Part shown: positions 27,452 to 35,026 of the stretch, one piece after another
How the letters are laid out: each line of letters opens with the position of its first letter
How positions within the stretch are numbered: the stretch's first letter is position 1
From: Desulfurivibrio dismutans
Lineage (GTDB): Bacteria; Desulfobacterota; Desulfobulbia; Desulfobulbales; Desulfurivibrionaceae
Assembly: GCF_029210385.1 (NCBI RefSeq)
Contig: NZ_JARGDQ010000009.1
Location: 1 to 64,000 of the forward strand
Direction: 5' to 3'
Length of the DNA stretch: 64,000 bases
The notes under the pieces: model-generated
Seen by the model: only the letters and a program-made list of their open reading frames with translations
The model's database searches: none
Told to the model about the DNA's origin: nothing
Translations under genes and position numbers: made by a program

Positions 27452-27858
27452 AACAATTAGCTCTCTTGGTCTCAGTTAAGTTGGTCGGCGCCGCAATAAT
27501 TCGTCAAAGTAATTGGTTTTGGCCACGGGGTGGGGTCCGCAAAACCCGGTAGCAACTCATTCTTGGCCGGCCTCCTGCGCGTCCATGCGCCCGCCCGCCG
27601 GCGAACCCGTTGCTACTGGGTTTCGCGGCCCCCGTCCAGGCGGTGAGCGAGTTTAACGTTGCAAGGGTGGCGCTGCCAAGGAGCGTTCCGGGTTGGCCGC
27701 CGTCCTGTTTTCGCGGAGTTTGGCCGCTGCCGGGCACATGGACGTGCAGGAGGCAGCGGCCACCCCCATAGATGATGGGGGGCGGGCAGGCAACCCGCCG
27801 AGAATGAGCGAAAACAGGACGGTGGCCAACCCTTGCTACGGGCCCTTAGTGCAACCCC
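27452..27858. repeat. Family B elements filling the hcp-HD gap
   Basis: No gene is seen in these 407 bp. One hairpin runs about 27505-27640: it opens GTCAAAGTAATTGGTTTTGG, then GGGGTCCGCAAAACCCGGTA pairs with TACTGGGTTTCGCGGCCCC. A second piece (about 27733-27808) repeats the interior of copy 1 in the opposite sense: GGGCACATGGACGTGCAGGA, CCATAGATGAT and GCGGGCAGGCAACCCGCC. Short CCGTCCTGTTTTCGC / GCGAAAACAGGACGG arms (about 27700-27824) bracket that second piece. It probably puts long RNA structure between hcp and the HD gene. Confidence 0.8.
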
Positions 27859-29553
27859 TTACCCCAAAATGGTCTTCAGGTCCTCATCCGGGGTGCTGAT
27901 GGGCTTGATGTCGAAATTCTCCACCAGCACATTGAGCACATTGGGGGTAACAAAGGCCGGCAGGCTGGGTCCCAGGCGGATGTCCTTGATGCCCAGGTGC
28001 AGCAGGGTCAGCAGGATGGCCACCGCCTTTTGCTCGTACCAGGAGAGCACCATGCTCAACGGCAGGTCGTTAACCCCGCACTCGAAGGCCTTGGACAGTG
28101 CCACGGCGATCTGGATGGCCGAGTAGGCGTCGTTGCACTGGCCCACGTCCAGCAGCCGCGGGATGCCGCCGATGTCGCCCAGGTTTTTATCGAAGAAGCG
28201 GAACTTGCCGCAGGCCAGGGTCAGCACCACGCAGTCGGACGGTACCTTCTCTACGAACTCGGTGTAGTAGTTACGGCCCGGTTTGGCGCCGTCGCAACCG
28301 GCCACCAGGAAGAAGTGACGGATATTCTTGTCCTTGACCGCCTGGATAACCTTGTCGGCCACGCCCATCACGGTGTTGCGGGCAAAACCCACCATGACCT
28401 TGCCCTTGTCGGTGTCGGCGGCAAAACCGGGCAGTTCCTGGGCCTTCTTGATCACCGCGCTGAAGTCCTTGCCCTTGCCGGCGCAACCCAGGCCCACGGC
28501 GCTTTTGACCTTGTCCAGCATGGAGGGGCAACCCTTGTCGTCCACATGGGCCACTGCCGGCCAGCCCACCAGGCCGGTGGTGAAGATGTTGTCCTGGTAA
28601 GAACCCTGGGGCTTCTGGATGCAGTTGGTGGTCATCAGGATGGCGCCGGGGAACTCGCCAAACTCCTTATGCTGGTTCTGCCAGGCGGTGCCGTAATGGC
28701 CGTGCAGGTGGGGGTACTTCTTCAGCTCGGGATAACCGTGGGCCGGCAGCATCTCGCCGTGGGTGTAGATGTTGATCCCCTTACCCTCGGTCTGCTTGAG
28801 CAGCATCTCCAGGTCTTTCAAGTCGTGGCCGGAAACCAGGATGGCCTTGCCGGCCTTGGCGCCCAGGGGCACCTCGGTGGGCACCGGATGGCCGTAAGTG
28901 CCGGTGTTGCCGGCATCCAGCAACTCCATGGCCCGCAGGTTGACCTCGCCGCACTTGAGCACCAGGCCTACCCAGTCCTGCAGGCCCATGTCCTTACGCA
29001 GCAGGTTGGCCAGGCTTTCCTGGATAAAGGCGTATACCTGATCGTCTTCCTGGCCCAGGATCTTGGCATGGTCGGCGTAGGCGGCCACACCCTTGATGCC
29101 GAAGAGCAGGATGTGCTTGAGTGACTGGATGTCGGCGTTGTCGTCGGAGGCGTTTTTCATGTCCACCTCCTCGCCCTGCTTGACCATACCGTCCATGTCG
29201 GCGGCGGGCTGGAAGGTAAAGGCGGCTTCGTTGAAATCGGTTTTGCCGCCGGCGGCCTGGACTTTTTTGGTCAACTCCTGGCGCAGGGACACGGTGCGTT
29301 TGATCAGGGCCACGAAGCGTTCGGGATCGAAATCCACGTTGGTCAGGGTGGAGAAAACCGCCTCGCAGGTGAACAGGTTGACCTCTTCATCAACTACCCC
29401 CACCTTGCGCCCTTCCGTCGCCACCAAGGCCAGTCCCTGCATGGCGTAAACCAGCAGATCCTGCAGCGCCGCCACTTCCGGCTTCTTGCCGCAAACCCCA
29501 ATGGTCTTGCATCCTTCACCCTTGGCCGTCTGTTCACACTGATAACAAAACAT
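27859..29553 (-). CDS. hcp: Hybrid cluster protein (hydroxylamine / NO reductase), class I
   Basis: 564 residues. The N-terminal cluster motif is CYQCEQTAKGEGCKTIGVC, i.e. C-x2-C-x8-C-x5-C, which defines class I hybrid cluster proteins of strict anaerobes. The hybrid Fe-S-O cluster ligands are visible downstream in VAGCDGAKPG, LTLACGKFRFFD and DVGQCNDAYSAI, plus conserved Glu in LMTTNCIQKPQ surroundings. It acts in the cytoplasm on NO or hydroxylamine and protects against nitrosative stress. GGAGG precedes the start codon. An HcpR-type operator lies 114 bp upstream. Followed by HD and ferredoxin genes. Confidence 0.97.
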   Translation of the reverse strand: MFCYQCEQTAKGEGCKTIGVCGKKPEVAALQDLLVYAMQGLALVATEGRKVGVVDEEVNLFTCEAVFSTLTNVDFDPERFVALIKRTVSLRQELTKKVQAAGGKTDFNEAAFTFQPAADMDGMVKQGEEVDMKNASDDNADIQSLKHILLFGIKGVAAYADHAKILGQEDDQVYAFIQESLANLLRKDMGLQDWVGLVLKCGEVNLRAMELLDAGNTGTYGHPVPTEVPLGAKAGKAILVSGHDLKDLEMLLKQTEGKGINIYTHGEMLPAHGYPELKKYPHLHGHYGTAWQNQHKEFGEFPGAILMTTNCIQKPQGSYQDNIFTTGLVGWPAVAHVDDKGCPSMLDKVKSAVGLGCAGKGKDFSAVIKKAQELPGFAADTDKGKVMVGFARNTVMGVADKVIQAVKDKNIRHFFLVAGCDGAKPGRNYYTEFVEKVPSDCVVLTLACGKFRFFDKNLGDIGGIPRLLDVGQCNDAYSAIQIAVALSKAFECGVNDLPLSMVLSWYEQKAVAILLTLLHLGIKDIRLGPSLPAFVTPNVLNVLVENFDIKPISTPDEDLKTILG

Positions 29554-29631
29554 GGTTTATCCTCCTTCTGAATTGAAATAACAAAGCTGGCCGGCAACCC
29601 TTATGCCGCCGACCGGTTTCTATCTTCATGT

Positions 29632-29680
29632 TGCCGGTATGGTAGCGGATGGAATCTTTTGGCACCTTGACCTGGGTCAA
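29632..29680 (-). promoter_or_regulatory. HcpR/FNR-CRP type operator and promoter of hcp
   Basis: TTGACCTGGGTCAA at 29667-29680 is a perfect inverted repeat of the TTGAC-N4-GTCAA form described for HcpR in sulfate reducers. On the minus strand, 22 bp after it, stands TACCAT, a fair -10 hexamer. That puts the operator centre near -41.5, the class II activator position of CRP/FNR proteins. No -35 box is needed in that arrangement. The start codon of hcp is 114 bp from the operator. The regulator gene itself is not in the window. Confidence 0.78.
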
Positions 29681-29698
29681 ATGTTTTGATTTTTTTTG

Positions 29699-29829
29699 TA
29701 ACTGTCCAGCAGCGCCCCATCTTGCGGTGATCAGGCCGGCTTGCGTACTGATGTACGCGGCGCCGACCTGATCACCGCAAGATGGGGCGCTGCTGAACAG
29801 TTACTTGACCAAAAGTGCCGGATAGTTAC
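29699..29829 (+). repeat. Family A palindrome, long form, copy f
   Basis: Arms AACTGTCCAGCAGCGCCCCA and TGGGGCGCTGCTGAACAGTT are nearly perfect, continuing CTTGCGGTGATCAGG / CCTGATCACCGCAAG, with core GCGTACTGATGTACGC. A tail ends CCGGATAGTTAC, as in copies c and d. This copy is not next to a stop codon; it lies just behind the hcp promoter. Confidence 0.92.
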
Positions 29830-29841
29830 GATTTTTTTCGA

Positions 29842-29999
29842 TAAAGATGATGTCGCAAAAAGTCCGTCCATGGACTTTTTGCTCCCCGGAAAGCGGAAAC
29901 CGCGTTTTCGCTTTCCTTACAAATCAATAACTTACACAGCAAGCTATTGATTTGCGCGCCCATCCATGGGCGCGTTGATAACTTCTTGCGAAGTCATCA
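29842..29999 (-). repeat. Family C element, long copy (3' of guaD-like gene)
   Basis: On the minus strand it starts on the TGA stop with TGATGACTTCGCAAGAAGTT, a hairpin closed by a GCAA (GNRA-type) tetraloop. Then come hairpins GCGCCCATGGATGGGCGCG, CAAATCAATAGCTTG / AAGTTATTGATTTG and GTCCATGGACGGAC. It ends TTTTTGCGACATCATC. The short copy at 25157-25218 keeps only the two ends. Confidence 0.82.
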
Positions 30000-30467
30000 A
30001 TAAAGTATTTTATCCGGCATCTCCTGCCATTTCTTGAACAGCGGCAGAGCCTGGTCCCGCAGCAACTGGCGAGTGGGAAGTTGGCGCGCTGCCGACGGGC
30101 GGGCCAGTTCTTCATAGATGTGCAGATCGGCAAAGCCGATGGCCGCCGCGTCGTGGCGGTCGGCGGCGTAGTAGATGGCCTCGATGCCGGCCCAGTAGGC
30201 GGCGGCCAGGCACATGGGGCAGGGTTCGCAGTTGACGTACAGGGTGCAACCGGCCAGGCTGAAGTCTTTAAGATGGGCGCAGGCGTCGCGGATGGCTTCC
30301 ACTTCGGCGTGGGCGGTGGGATCGTTGGCGGAGGTAACCCGGTTCCAGCCCCGGCCGATGATCTCTCCCTCCCGCACCACCAGGGCGGCAAAGGGCCCCC
30401 CTTCCCGCCGGCTCATGGTTTCTTCCGCCAAAGCGATGGTGGCCGCGAGGAGTTCTTTATGATCCAT
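29997..30467 (-). CDS. guaD: Guanine deaminase-like nucleoside/base deaminase
   Basis: 156 residues, the same length as Bacillus GuaD and collinear with it as I recall. The zinc site is TAHAEVEAI (His and catalytic Glu) and CEPCPMCLAAAYWAG (two Cys). The C-terminal domain-swapped segment DLHIYEELARP resembles the FIYKEI region of GuaD, which separates it from tRNA adenosine deaminase TadA. It would convert guanine to xanthine in purine salvage. Specificity within the deaminase family is an inference. Divergent from plsY across about 210 bp; ends in the long family C element. Confidence 0.8.
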   Translation of the reverse strand: MDHKELLAATIALAEETMSRREGGPFAALVVREGEIIGRGWNRVTSANDPTAHAEVEAIRDACAHLKDFSLAGCTLYVNCEPCPMCLAAAYWAGIEAIYYAADRHDAAAIGFADLHIYEELARPSAARQLPTRQLLRDQALPLFKKWQEMPDKILY

Positions 30468-30679
30468 GCAGCAACTCCAGAATTGCGTGGTTACGGTTTC
30501 CCCGGCCGGGCAAGGTCAAAAACGTATCGCGCTGGGGACTGCAAAACCCGGTGCCCAGGCCAATTACATTGCGGTTGCCCTGTTGTGTGCGGCGTGCTGC
30601 TAGCCAGTTGTTCGCAAACATGATACTCTGGCAGCTCCAAAAACCGGTTACAACGATGTTATCATATTCGGGCGGGCAA

Positions 30680-31360
30680 ATGACAATGGAATTTTCGATG
30701 CTTACTTATACAATGCTGGTCGTTGGCGCCTACCTGCTGGGTTCGGTCCCTTTTGGTCTGCTGCTGGGCAAAATGGCGGGTATGGATGTGCGGCGGGAGG
30801 GTAGCGGCAATATCGGGGCCACCAATGTCGGGCGGCTGCTGGGTAAAAAGCTGGGGGCGGTGACGTTGCTGGCCGACCTGCTCAAGGGAGTGCTGCCGAT
30901 GATGCTGGCTTCCTGGTGGCTGGCGGGGGATCCGTGGCACTCACCGGTGGTGGCGCTGTGCGGCACGGCGGCCTTTTTGGGGCACCTGTTTCCGATTTAC
31001 CTGGGCTTTAAAGGCGGCAAGGGGGTGGCCACCGCTCTGGGCGTTTTTTTGTACCTGACGCCGCTGGCGGCCTTGGGAGCCATGATGGTTTTTGTGCTGG
31101 TGCTGCTTAACTGGGGTTATGTTTCCCTGGCCTCGCTGAGCGCCTCTTTGCTGATGCCGGGGCTGGTATGGCTGCTGTACCACTCGGCGGCTCCCGTTGA
31201 GCCGGGGTTGATGGAAATTCTGGGGGCGACCTGGGCCGAGGTGTGGCTGGAGACGCTGTTGGCGCTCTTTTTCGCGCTGCTGATCTGGTTTAAGCACCGG
31301 GACAACATCGGCCGGCTGTTGCGGGGTGAAGAAAAGAGCTGGCGTAACTATAAAGAATGA
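30680..31360 (+). CDS. plsY: Acyl-phosphate:glycerol-3-phosphate acyltransferase PlsY
   Basis: 226 residues from ATG 30680; ATGs at 30686 and 30698 are also possible, and an ATG at 30551 would add an unconserved 43-residue N-terminus. The three PlsY motifs are present: GSGNIGATNVGRLLGKK (motif 1), FKGGKGVATALGVFLYL (motif 2) and the late SLSASLLMPGLVWLL (motif 3). Five or more membrane segments; the C-terminus ends KHRDNIGRLLRGEE, a family signature. It makes lysophosphatidate, the first step in phospholipid synthesis, using acyl-phosphate from PlsX. Convergent with fliW. Confidence 0.95.
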   Translation: MTMEFSMLTYTMLVVGAYLLGSVPFGLLLGKMAGMDVRREGSGNIGATNVGRLLGKKLGAVTLLADLLKGVLPMMLASWWLAGDPWHSPVVALCGTAAFLGHLFPIYLGFKGGKGVATALGVFLYLTPLAALGAMMVFVLVLLNWGYVSLASLSASLLMPGLVWLLYHSAAPVEPGLMEILGATWAEVWLETLLALFFALLIWFKHRDNIGRLLRGEEKSWRNYKE

Positions 31361-31394
31361 CGGCCGGTACGGACCTTAGTAAAGAGGGGAGTTG

Positions 31395-31414
31395 ACGGCA
31401 CTTCCTTGTGCCGT
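31395..31414. terminator. Hairpin between convergent plsY and fliW
   Basis: ACGGCAC (31395-31401) pairs with GTGCCGT (31408-31414) across a 6-nt loop. It has no T-run on either side, so it could be a structured 3' end rather than a full intrinsic terminator. Confidence 0.4.
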
Positions 31415-31479
31415 ATGACCGTTTGCTGGCAGCCCTGCCCGGCTCTAAACCCTCTACAGGTCGGCGGCTTCGTGGCCCC

Positions 31480-31959
31480 CTAGTTCTCTTCCGGCTCGAA
31501 TACCGGCCAGGCGGCGTCGAATTTGTTGGGGTCCAGCAGGACCTGTTTGGCCAACAGGGAGACCGGGTTTAAGACCACCGGGCCCAGCAGATTGGCGGTC
31601 ATCTGTTCGGGCTGGCCCTTGGGGATGGCCAGGATCAGCAGCATCTCCAGGCTGCCGTCATTACTTTCGCCCAGTTCCCGCATGGCGGCGGCGGGCAGTT
31701 CCGGCTGATACTGGGGCACTAGGCGGCTGGCCTGAATAACCACAAAGGCCAGATCGGGGTTGTCCAGCGACTGCAGCCACATGAACGGCGATTTGCTGCT
31801 GTGCTGCCGCAGCACGAAGCGCCGGGACTCGGGAAAACCGGGAAAAGCGCTGGTCATGGTGATGATTTTTTCCGGGTCGATGCTGATCTCGCCGAAACGG
31901 CTGGTCGGTACGGTGATGGTTGGGGTACTTTCTTCAATTTTCATCGCTGCTTGAGCCAT
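31480..31959 (-). CDS. fliW: Flagellar assembly factor FliW
   Basis: 159 residues. FliW binds flagellin and, when released, sequesters CsrA. Conserved stretches are FGEISIDPEKIITMTSAFPG, FMWLQSLDNPDLAFVV and NLLGPVVLNPVSLLAKQVLL, matching the FliW fold. A GGAGG ribosome site lies at the right distance from ATG 31957-31959. It is encoded immediately after csrA, the usual partner arrangement, and is the last gene of the flagellar run. The N-terminus is about 12 residues longer than the shortest homologues. Confidence 0.95.
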   Translation of the reverse strand: MAQAAMKIEESTPTITVPTSRFGEISIDPEKIITMTSAFPGFPESRRFVLRQHSSKSPFMWLQSLDNPDLAFVVIQASRLVPQYQPELPAAAMRELGESNDGSLEMLLILAIPKGQPEQMTANLLGPVVLNPVSLLAKQVLLDPNKFDAAWPVFEPEEN

Positions 31960-32048
31960 TGGTTCACCTCCTGGTGGTTTTAAAGGCAGACCTCATGTCC
32001 ACCCTTTTTTGTAATATCGGTTTGTTGTCCGATCTCTGAAACAAATTA

Positions 32049-32291
32049 TCAAGTATGCCGTTTTTTTTCGGCCAGGTTGGTGGCCAGGCTTTCCAGATCA
32101 CCGAACTGCTCGGCGGCGGCCCGGCGGTTGGCCTCTAAAATGCGGCGGTAGATCTCGTCCCGGTGCACGGGTATATGGTCCGGCGCCTCCACCCCGAGCT
32201 TCACCTGGCCGTTTTTGATCTCCAGTACGCGGATGGAAATATCGTCGCCGATGGCCACCGCCTCTCCCGGTTTACGGGCTAAAATCAACAT
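32049..32291 (-). CDS. csrA: Carbon storage / translational regulator CsrA
   Basis: 80 residues. The RNA-binding core is [20 protein letters not shown], then [21 protein letters not shown], both canonical. The C-terminal 20 residues after the alpha helix ([20 protein letters not shown]) are longer than in E. coli, as in other FliW-containing bacteria where that extension binds FliW. It represses translation by masking GGA-containing ribosome sites, classically that of flagellin. Co-directional with flgL (96 bp upstream) and fliW (89 bp downstream). Confidence 0.97.
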   Translation of the reverse strand: MLILARKPGEAVAIGDDISIRVLEIKNGQVKLGVEAPDHIPVHRDEIYRRILEANRRAAAEQFGDLESLATNLAEKKRHT

Positions 32292-32387
32292 GGCTGTACC
32301 CTCCTGGTATTTTTTGCCGTCGGCCTTCCTGGCCGCCGGTTGCTTTAGTTAAACCGGTAAGTTAGCAGCCCTGGTGAACGCTACACC

Positions 32388-35015
32388 TTACAAGAAGTTC
32401 ACCAGGCTCAACTGCATAGTCCTGGAGGCCGCGCTGAGGGCCGCTTCGTATGCTACTTCCTTGGCTTTTAGCTCCATGATGGCCTCAATAAGATCGGTGT
32501 CCTCCAGTTCGGAAAGATTTTCCGCCGTGGCCAGTTGCAGGTTCATGTAAATATTGCTCTGGACATCCATGCGGTTGGCCCGGGCGCCGAAATCGGCGAT
32601 CTGGTTGGTCAGCTCGTTGAGCAGGTCTTCCAGGTCGGCGATGGATTTGTTCAGGCCGCTGACCTGCAGATTGTCGAACTCCAGGCCGGTGGCGTTGAGC
32701 AGGCTGCTGGTGTCTTCCCTGAGGTCAAAACTGTAACGCTCATCGCTGCTGTTGAGTTGCAGGTAGCCGCTGTCATCCCACTTGGCGTTGAGGCCCGGGA
32801 TGCCGTTGAGCCGTTGGGCGATATCCTCCAGGGTGTCGTTTTCCGGGTCAACCTGGATCACCGTCACTCGCTCCATCGGCGGCACCTGGTGGTGATCGGT
32901 TACCGCCACCTTGAAGGTGCCGGACTGGATGCGGTCTTCCAGTTCCAGCCCGGTTTCACCGCCTCCCAAGGTGACATTGATGTCACCGGCCTGGGCGGCG
33001 CTGGTGGCGGTGTGGAACCCTTCGCCCTTGAGAAACTGTTCAAGATCCTTCAGGACACTGAAAACCCCGGTTTCGTAAACGGCGTCAAAACCGTTCTTGC
33101 TGATCTCGATGGTGCTGTGCTGGCCCACCTTGATGGCGATGTCGTTGTTGCGGTCGCCGGCATAGCGGACATGGTCGTTGTCCCGGTGGATGGTCCGAAC
33201 CTGCATGACCCCGCCTTCCAGGCGATCGTCTTTGCCGGTGGGCTCTCCGGTCAGGCCCAGGGCCTCGAAACCGGAACTGATGGTCTCCTCGTCTTCTCCC
33301 AACTGCCCGCTTTCCAGCCGGAAAGGCTGGTCGGACCACAGGCGCACCGAACCGAAATGGACCTGATCATTGGCCAGGCCGGTGGCATATTCGCCTTGGG
33401 CCGAGGTTTCGATATGGACGTTGCGGCCGTCCACCGCAGTAAGGATCAGCCTGCCCTGCTGGTCGCGGCCGGCGGTGACCCCGGTGTCTTCCGACTTGGC
33501 GTTGATGGCCCGGACCAGGACATTATCGGCGTCCCGGTCCGTGATGGCGGTAGGTTCGTCAAAAATGCCGACTCCGTTGATGACCAGATCGTTTTCACCC
33601 ATGGCGGTAGGGTCGGGATGGCCGCTGGTCACTGCGGTGCCGGCGGTAAATGAGGCGGGGGTGATTTCCGCCGTCACCCCGTAATTGCCTTCATTGATGG
33701 CGGTGGCCTTGGCGGCGGCGGAGGCGTCGGCGTAGATGGTGGAATGCTCATCGGCGGTGGTGATTACCGGCTTGCCGTTGATCAGCAGGTCGCCTTCCTG
33801 CAGGGCCGGGCCGTAACGCAGCACCCCGTCACCGGCCAGATCGGCAAACCCGCGGTCGCCACCGCCAAGGCCGATCAGAGCAAGAATGTCGTCGTCGGGC
33901 GGGTCGTTCTCGGCCCCGCTGGTGGTGATGGTAAAGGCTTCGGCACTGCGCAGGGAAATGGCGCCGGTGTTGCCGTCGTTGATGGTGTAGGTGCCGGCGG
34001 TCAGGCCGGTATCGGCGGTGGTGCTGGTAAGTGTGCCGACCTCGATGTCCGATTCATTGCCGGGGCCGAGGTTGTACAGCACCACCGCGTTTTCCTCGCC
34101 CCCGTTAGTGCCATCTCCGACCCTGGCGCCAACCCCGGTTAGTTCCGAGATGCCGTTGATTGCTGCCGCGGTGAGTTCGGCAACTTCTGCCGCCGTGGCA
34201 CCATCGGGAACGGTAACGGCGAAGGTGGCCCCGTTAATGGACTGAAGCATGGTTTCGCCGTCATTGCTGCCTTCCGCAGTGGCTGCAGCACCGGCAGTCA
34301 AGGTGGTCAGGTTGGCGCGGACCCCGGTTTCATCCGTCACGGTATTGATGGCGGCCTGTAAATTGGCGCTCCCCGCCATATTTAAACCTTCCGTCAGGGT
34401 GGTGGTAAGATCTACCATGCCAACATCAACCCCGTTGATTAACAGGTCGTTTTCCGCCAGATCGGCCGTGTTCAGCACATTACCCCCCGTCAGTGATCCG
34501 CTGATCCCTTGCGGAGCGGGGTTGGCGCCATTAACGAAATAGCCGTCCATGGCGCCTTTGACGAAGGGGGTGGGTTCGGCCTGGGTGTAGCCGATGGTGC
34601 GGAAGCCGCCGAAGATGTGCTTGCCGTTGACCGCCGAGTTGCCCAGGATGATGGCCTGCTCCCAGAGGTTTTTTACCTCCATCGCGGCGTTTTCGCGGTT
34701 TTCGGCGGTCATGGGGGCGTTGGCCATTTGGATGGCCAGGGTTTTGGCCCGCATCACCAGGTCCTTGGTTTCGGTCAGGGCGTTTTCCGAGGCGCTGATC
34801 ACCGTGTTGCCGTACTGGATATTCTTCTGGTACTGGCCGATCTCCGCCAGGTTGGTGCGCAGTCCCAGGGCGTTGACCAGGTTCACCGGATTGTCCGAGA
34901 TCTTGGACATCTGCTTGCCCGAGGAGATCTGCTGATTGATCCGGTTCATGTCGCCGTTGACCTTGTTCAGATTGGTCAATACATTGGCGTATATGGACTG
35001 CATTGTAACCCGCAT
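32388..35015 (-). CDS. flgL: Hook-filament junction protein FlgL with very long hook-IN insert
   Basis: 875 residues, against roughly 300-400 for common FlgL. The N-terminal about 160 residues are standard FlgL/flagellin (MNRINQQISSGKQMSKISDN, NALTETKDLVMRAKTLAIQM). The C-terminal coil ends ELKAKEVAYEAALSAASRTM. Between them lies a surface-exposed insert of about 600 residues built of flagellin hook-IN-like repeats. Each follows the pattern DLLINGVDVG..AAINTVTDETGVRANL or NDLVINGVGIF..AINAKSEDTGVTAG. Acidic, Ala/Gly/Thr-rich composition suits a surface protein. It joins hook to filament after FlgK. 12 bp downstream of flgK. Confidence 0.93.
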   Translation of the reverse strand: MRVTMQSIYANVLTNLNKVNGDMNRINQQISSGKQMSKISDNPVNLVNALGLRTNLAEIGQYQKNIQYGNTVISASENALTETKDLVMRAKTLAIQMANAPMTAENRENAAMEVKNLWEQAIILGNSAVNGKHIFGGFRTIGYTQAEPTPFVKGAMDGYFVNGANPAPQGISGSLTGGNVLNTADLAENDLLINGVDVGMVDLTTTLTEGLNMAGSANLQAAINTVTDETGVRANLTTLTAGAAATAEGSNDGETMLQSINGATFAVTVPDGATAAEVAELTAAAINGISELTGVGARVGDGTNGGEENAVVLYNLGPGNESDIEVGTLTSTTADTGLTAGTYTINDGNTGAISLRSAEAFTITTSGAENDPPDDDILALIGLGGGDRGFADLAGDGVLRYGPALQEGDLLINGKPVITTADEHSTIYADASAAAKATAINEGNYGVTAEITPASFTAGTAVTSGHPDPTAMGENDLVINGVGIFDEPTAITDRDADNVLVRAINAKSEDTGVTAGRDQQGRLILTAVDGRNVHIETSAQGEYATGLANDQVHFGSVRLWSDQPFRLESGQLGEDEETISSGFEALGLTGEPTGKDDRLEGGVMQVRTIHRDNDHVRYAGDRNNDIAIKVGQHSTIEISKNGFDAVYETGVFSVLKDLEQFLKGEGFHTATSAAQAGDINVTLGGGETGLELEDRIQSGTFKVAVTDHHQVPPMERVTVIQVDPENDTLEDIAQRLNGIPGLNAKWDDSGYLQLNSSDERYSFDLREDTSSLLNATGLEFDNLQVSGLNKSIADLEDLLNELTNQIADFGARANRMDVQSNIYMNLQLATAENLSELEDTDLIEAIMELKAKEVAYEAALSAASRTMQLSLVNFL

Positions 35016-35026
35016 GGCCTTGTCTC

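Larger units (their letters stand above)
29554..29996. other. 443-bp gap: hcp promoter region plus two repeat elements
   Basis: No gene is seen between hcp and the guaD-like gene. From hcp outward it holds the hcp leader, the HcpR-type site, family A copy f and the long family C copy. The repeats fill nearly all of 29699-29999. Confidence 0.85.

Noticed and set aside
30530-30570. Another family B copy upstream of plsY
   Set aside because: Only GCAAAACCCGGT and a few neighbouring bases match; too short to call.
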